From the NCBI GenBank assembly GCA_003503535.1, contig DOCI01000011.1, forward strand, positions 14,718 to 20,503: a stretch of DNA of 5,786 nt. Reading direction: 5' to 3'. This stretch comes from Planctomycetaceae bacterium (GTDB lineage: Bacteria > Planctomycetota > Planctomycetia > Planctomycetales > Planctomycetaceae). The number at the start of each line of letters is the position of its first letter. The stretch's first letter is position 1. The notes beneath the pieces were generated by a model. That model saw only the letters and a list, made by a program, of their open reading frames with translations. It was not told the DNA's origin and did not search any database. Positions 4,773-5,786 of this stretch are shown here, piece after piece. Position numbers and translations under genes: made by a program.

Positions 4773-5786
4773 TCAGGCACAGCCACTCTTGCACGTTTCT
4801 GGAACTGGCCCAGTCGCAAGAGATTCTGTTTCGACGTCTGCTGCGGAATCACACTTATTCTTATGTGATTTTCTCTGATGCAACATTTCCGGATCGGTTG
4901 TGCGAGCGGTCATCCAGGCATACAGGACAGTCGTCCCCAAAGCAGCTCCAGCTGTTGTCAGGAACATGGGACGAAAACCGAACTGATCGATAATTGCGCC
5001 TAACAATGGTGCAAAGACAACGCCTCCAATATCGATAAAACACAGAACAAGCGTTGTTCCGGTTCCACGGTATTGTTTCGGAAAGTGTTCCGTCCCCAAC
5101 GAGACCACACATGGAAACAGTAATGCGTGAGCGAACCCACTACAGATCGCTGGCAAAATAAACTGCCACTCGGCTGTCACAAAACAGAGCCCCGTATATC
5201 CAATCACATGTCCGATCATTCCCAGGACGATCATTCGATGCCGACCGTAAACTTTACTGGTATGACGGGTGAGCAATCGAACGATAAACGCACTGACGGC
5301 GTACGCAGTGAAGTAAGTGCCTACTCCCTTCAAACCTAAAGTCGTAGCGTATCTCGCAATAAATACTGTCGAACAGGCAAACGCCATCCCAATCATGATT
5401 CCAACAATGACAACCCATCCAGGCCAGTATCGTTTCAGCAACGGCCACGCTGCGGGGCTGTCTCTCTGAAGTTCCATTCGTTCATGCCGGGTGATCATCG
5501 CAACAATCACCAGATAGACCCCCGCCATTACTGAAGAGGTTCCCAGCAAAACACTGTGCCTCAAAAGGCTATCAGGTGTGAATTGTAAAACAACGTCTCC
5601 CAATTGTGAGCCGAGGATCATACCCAGAAACCCACTGGAGCCGAGTGTTGCAATCATTTCCGTACGACGTTCCGGCGGAACCTGATTTTGAATATGTGTC
5701 ATCGAACAGGCGAACATCCCCCCCAGACCGAAGGCGAAAAGCGTCCGTCCGCCATACATCAGAAAGCCGAGTGATGGCAGGAAAAC
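4773..5786 (-). CDS. Major facilitator superfamily transporter, 5' end missing
   Basis: 337 residues are visible. The frame stays open to the window edge, so the ATG at 5759 is internal (it falls in the middle of the transporter fold) and roughly 80 N-terminal residues, helices 1-2 and most of 3, lie outside. Visible helices, by residue: 4 (about 12-32), 5 (45-67), 6 (75-99), 7 (122-144), 8 (154-172), 9 (184-204), 10 (207-229), 11 (245-266) and 12 (270-291). Family features are VPPERR after helix 4 and the motif-A-like loop after helix 8 ([11 protein letters not shown]). A soluble tail of about 40 residues ends in ETCKSGCA, with a further Cys at 312. The substrate cannot be read from sequence; drug, sugar or other efflux/uptake are all possible. 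It is upstream of the four-cysteine gene in a probable operon; its promoter is outside the window. Confidence 0.88.
   Translation of the reverse strand, partial: VFLPSLGFLMYGGRTLFAFGLGGMFACSMTHIQNQVPPERRTEMIATLGSSGFLGMILGSQLGDVVLQFTPDSLLRHSVLLGTSSVMAGVYLVIVAMITRHERMELQRDSPAAWPLLKRYWPGWVVIVGIMIGMAFACSTVFIARYATTLGLKGVGTYFTAYAVSAFIVRLLTRHTSKVYGRHRMIVLGMIGHVIGYTGLCFVTAEWQFILPAICSGFAHALLFPCVVSLGTEHFPKQYRGTGTTLVLCFIDIGGVVFAPLLGAIIDQFGFRPMFLTTAGAALGTTVLYAWMTARTTDPEMLHQRKSHKNKCDSAADVETESLATGPVPETCKSGCA

Noticed and set aside
5757..5759. ATG 5759 as the true start of the MFS transporter
   Set aside because: The frame stays open with transporter-like sequence to the window edge, and a start here would remove the first three helices of a standard 12-helix fold.

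Overview
The window looks like a piece of a Planctomycetes chromosome (order Planctomycetales; genus not determined). The evidence is family composition. There is the C-terminal end of a DUF1559 prepilin-like protein with its H-X9-DG motif, followed by a small carboxypeptidase-regulatory-like lipoprotein. Two exported beta-propeller proteins follow, one Kelch-type and one PQQ-type. The intergenic DNA carries CACAGAG-rich inverted repeats and an AAGC-CGAAGCGCAAGCG-type motif of a kind I associate with planctomycete genomes. No RNA gene, CRISPR array, transposase or phage gene is visible.

Layout. At 1-241 (+) is the end of the DUF1559 gene. A lipoprotein gene overlaps its stop; it is best started at GTG 231 and runs to 695. 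A 135-bp gap with a TATAAT-type promoter candidate leads to the Kelch gene (831-2480, +), which is followed by a hairpin terminator at 2514-2550. A non-coding stretch of 616 bp (2481-3096) holds two related inverted-repeat elements (about 2602-2730 and 2842-2980), a separate 7-bp inverted repeat and a short dispersed-repeat-like motif. Then comes the PQQ-like propeller gene (3097-4389, +). It converges, with a 4-bp gap, on a minus-strand pair: an MFS transporter (5786-4773, 5' end outside the window) followed by a small four-cysteine protein (4732-4394).

How the genes fit together. The DUF1559 and lipoprotein genes are translationally overlapped and probably make a surface or periplasmic pair. 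The Kelch and PQQ-like proteins both carry export signals and probably act outside the cytoplasm, but each seems to be its own transcription unit and no common substrate can be read from the sequence. The MFS and four-cysteine genes are probably co-transcribed, without a clear functional link. I found no convincing new multi-gene system. The points most worth a second look are the DUF4198-like/Kelch fusion with a histidine at its predicted mature N-terminus, the duplicated inverted-repeat elements, and the uncharacterised four-cysteine protein tied to the transporter.
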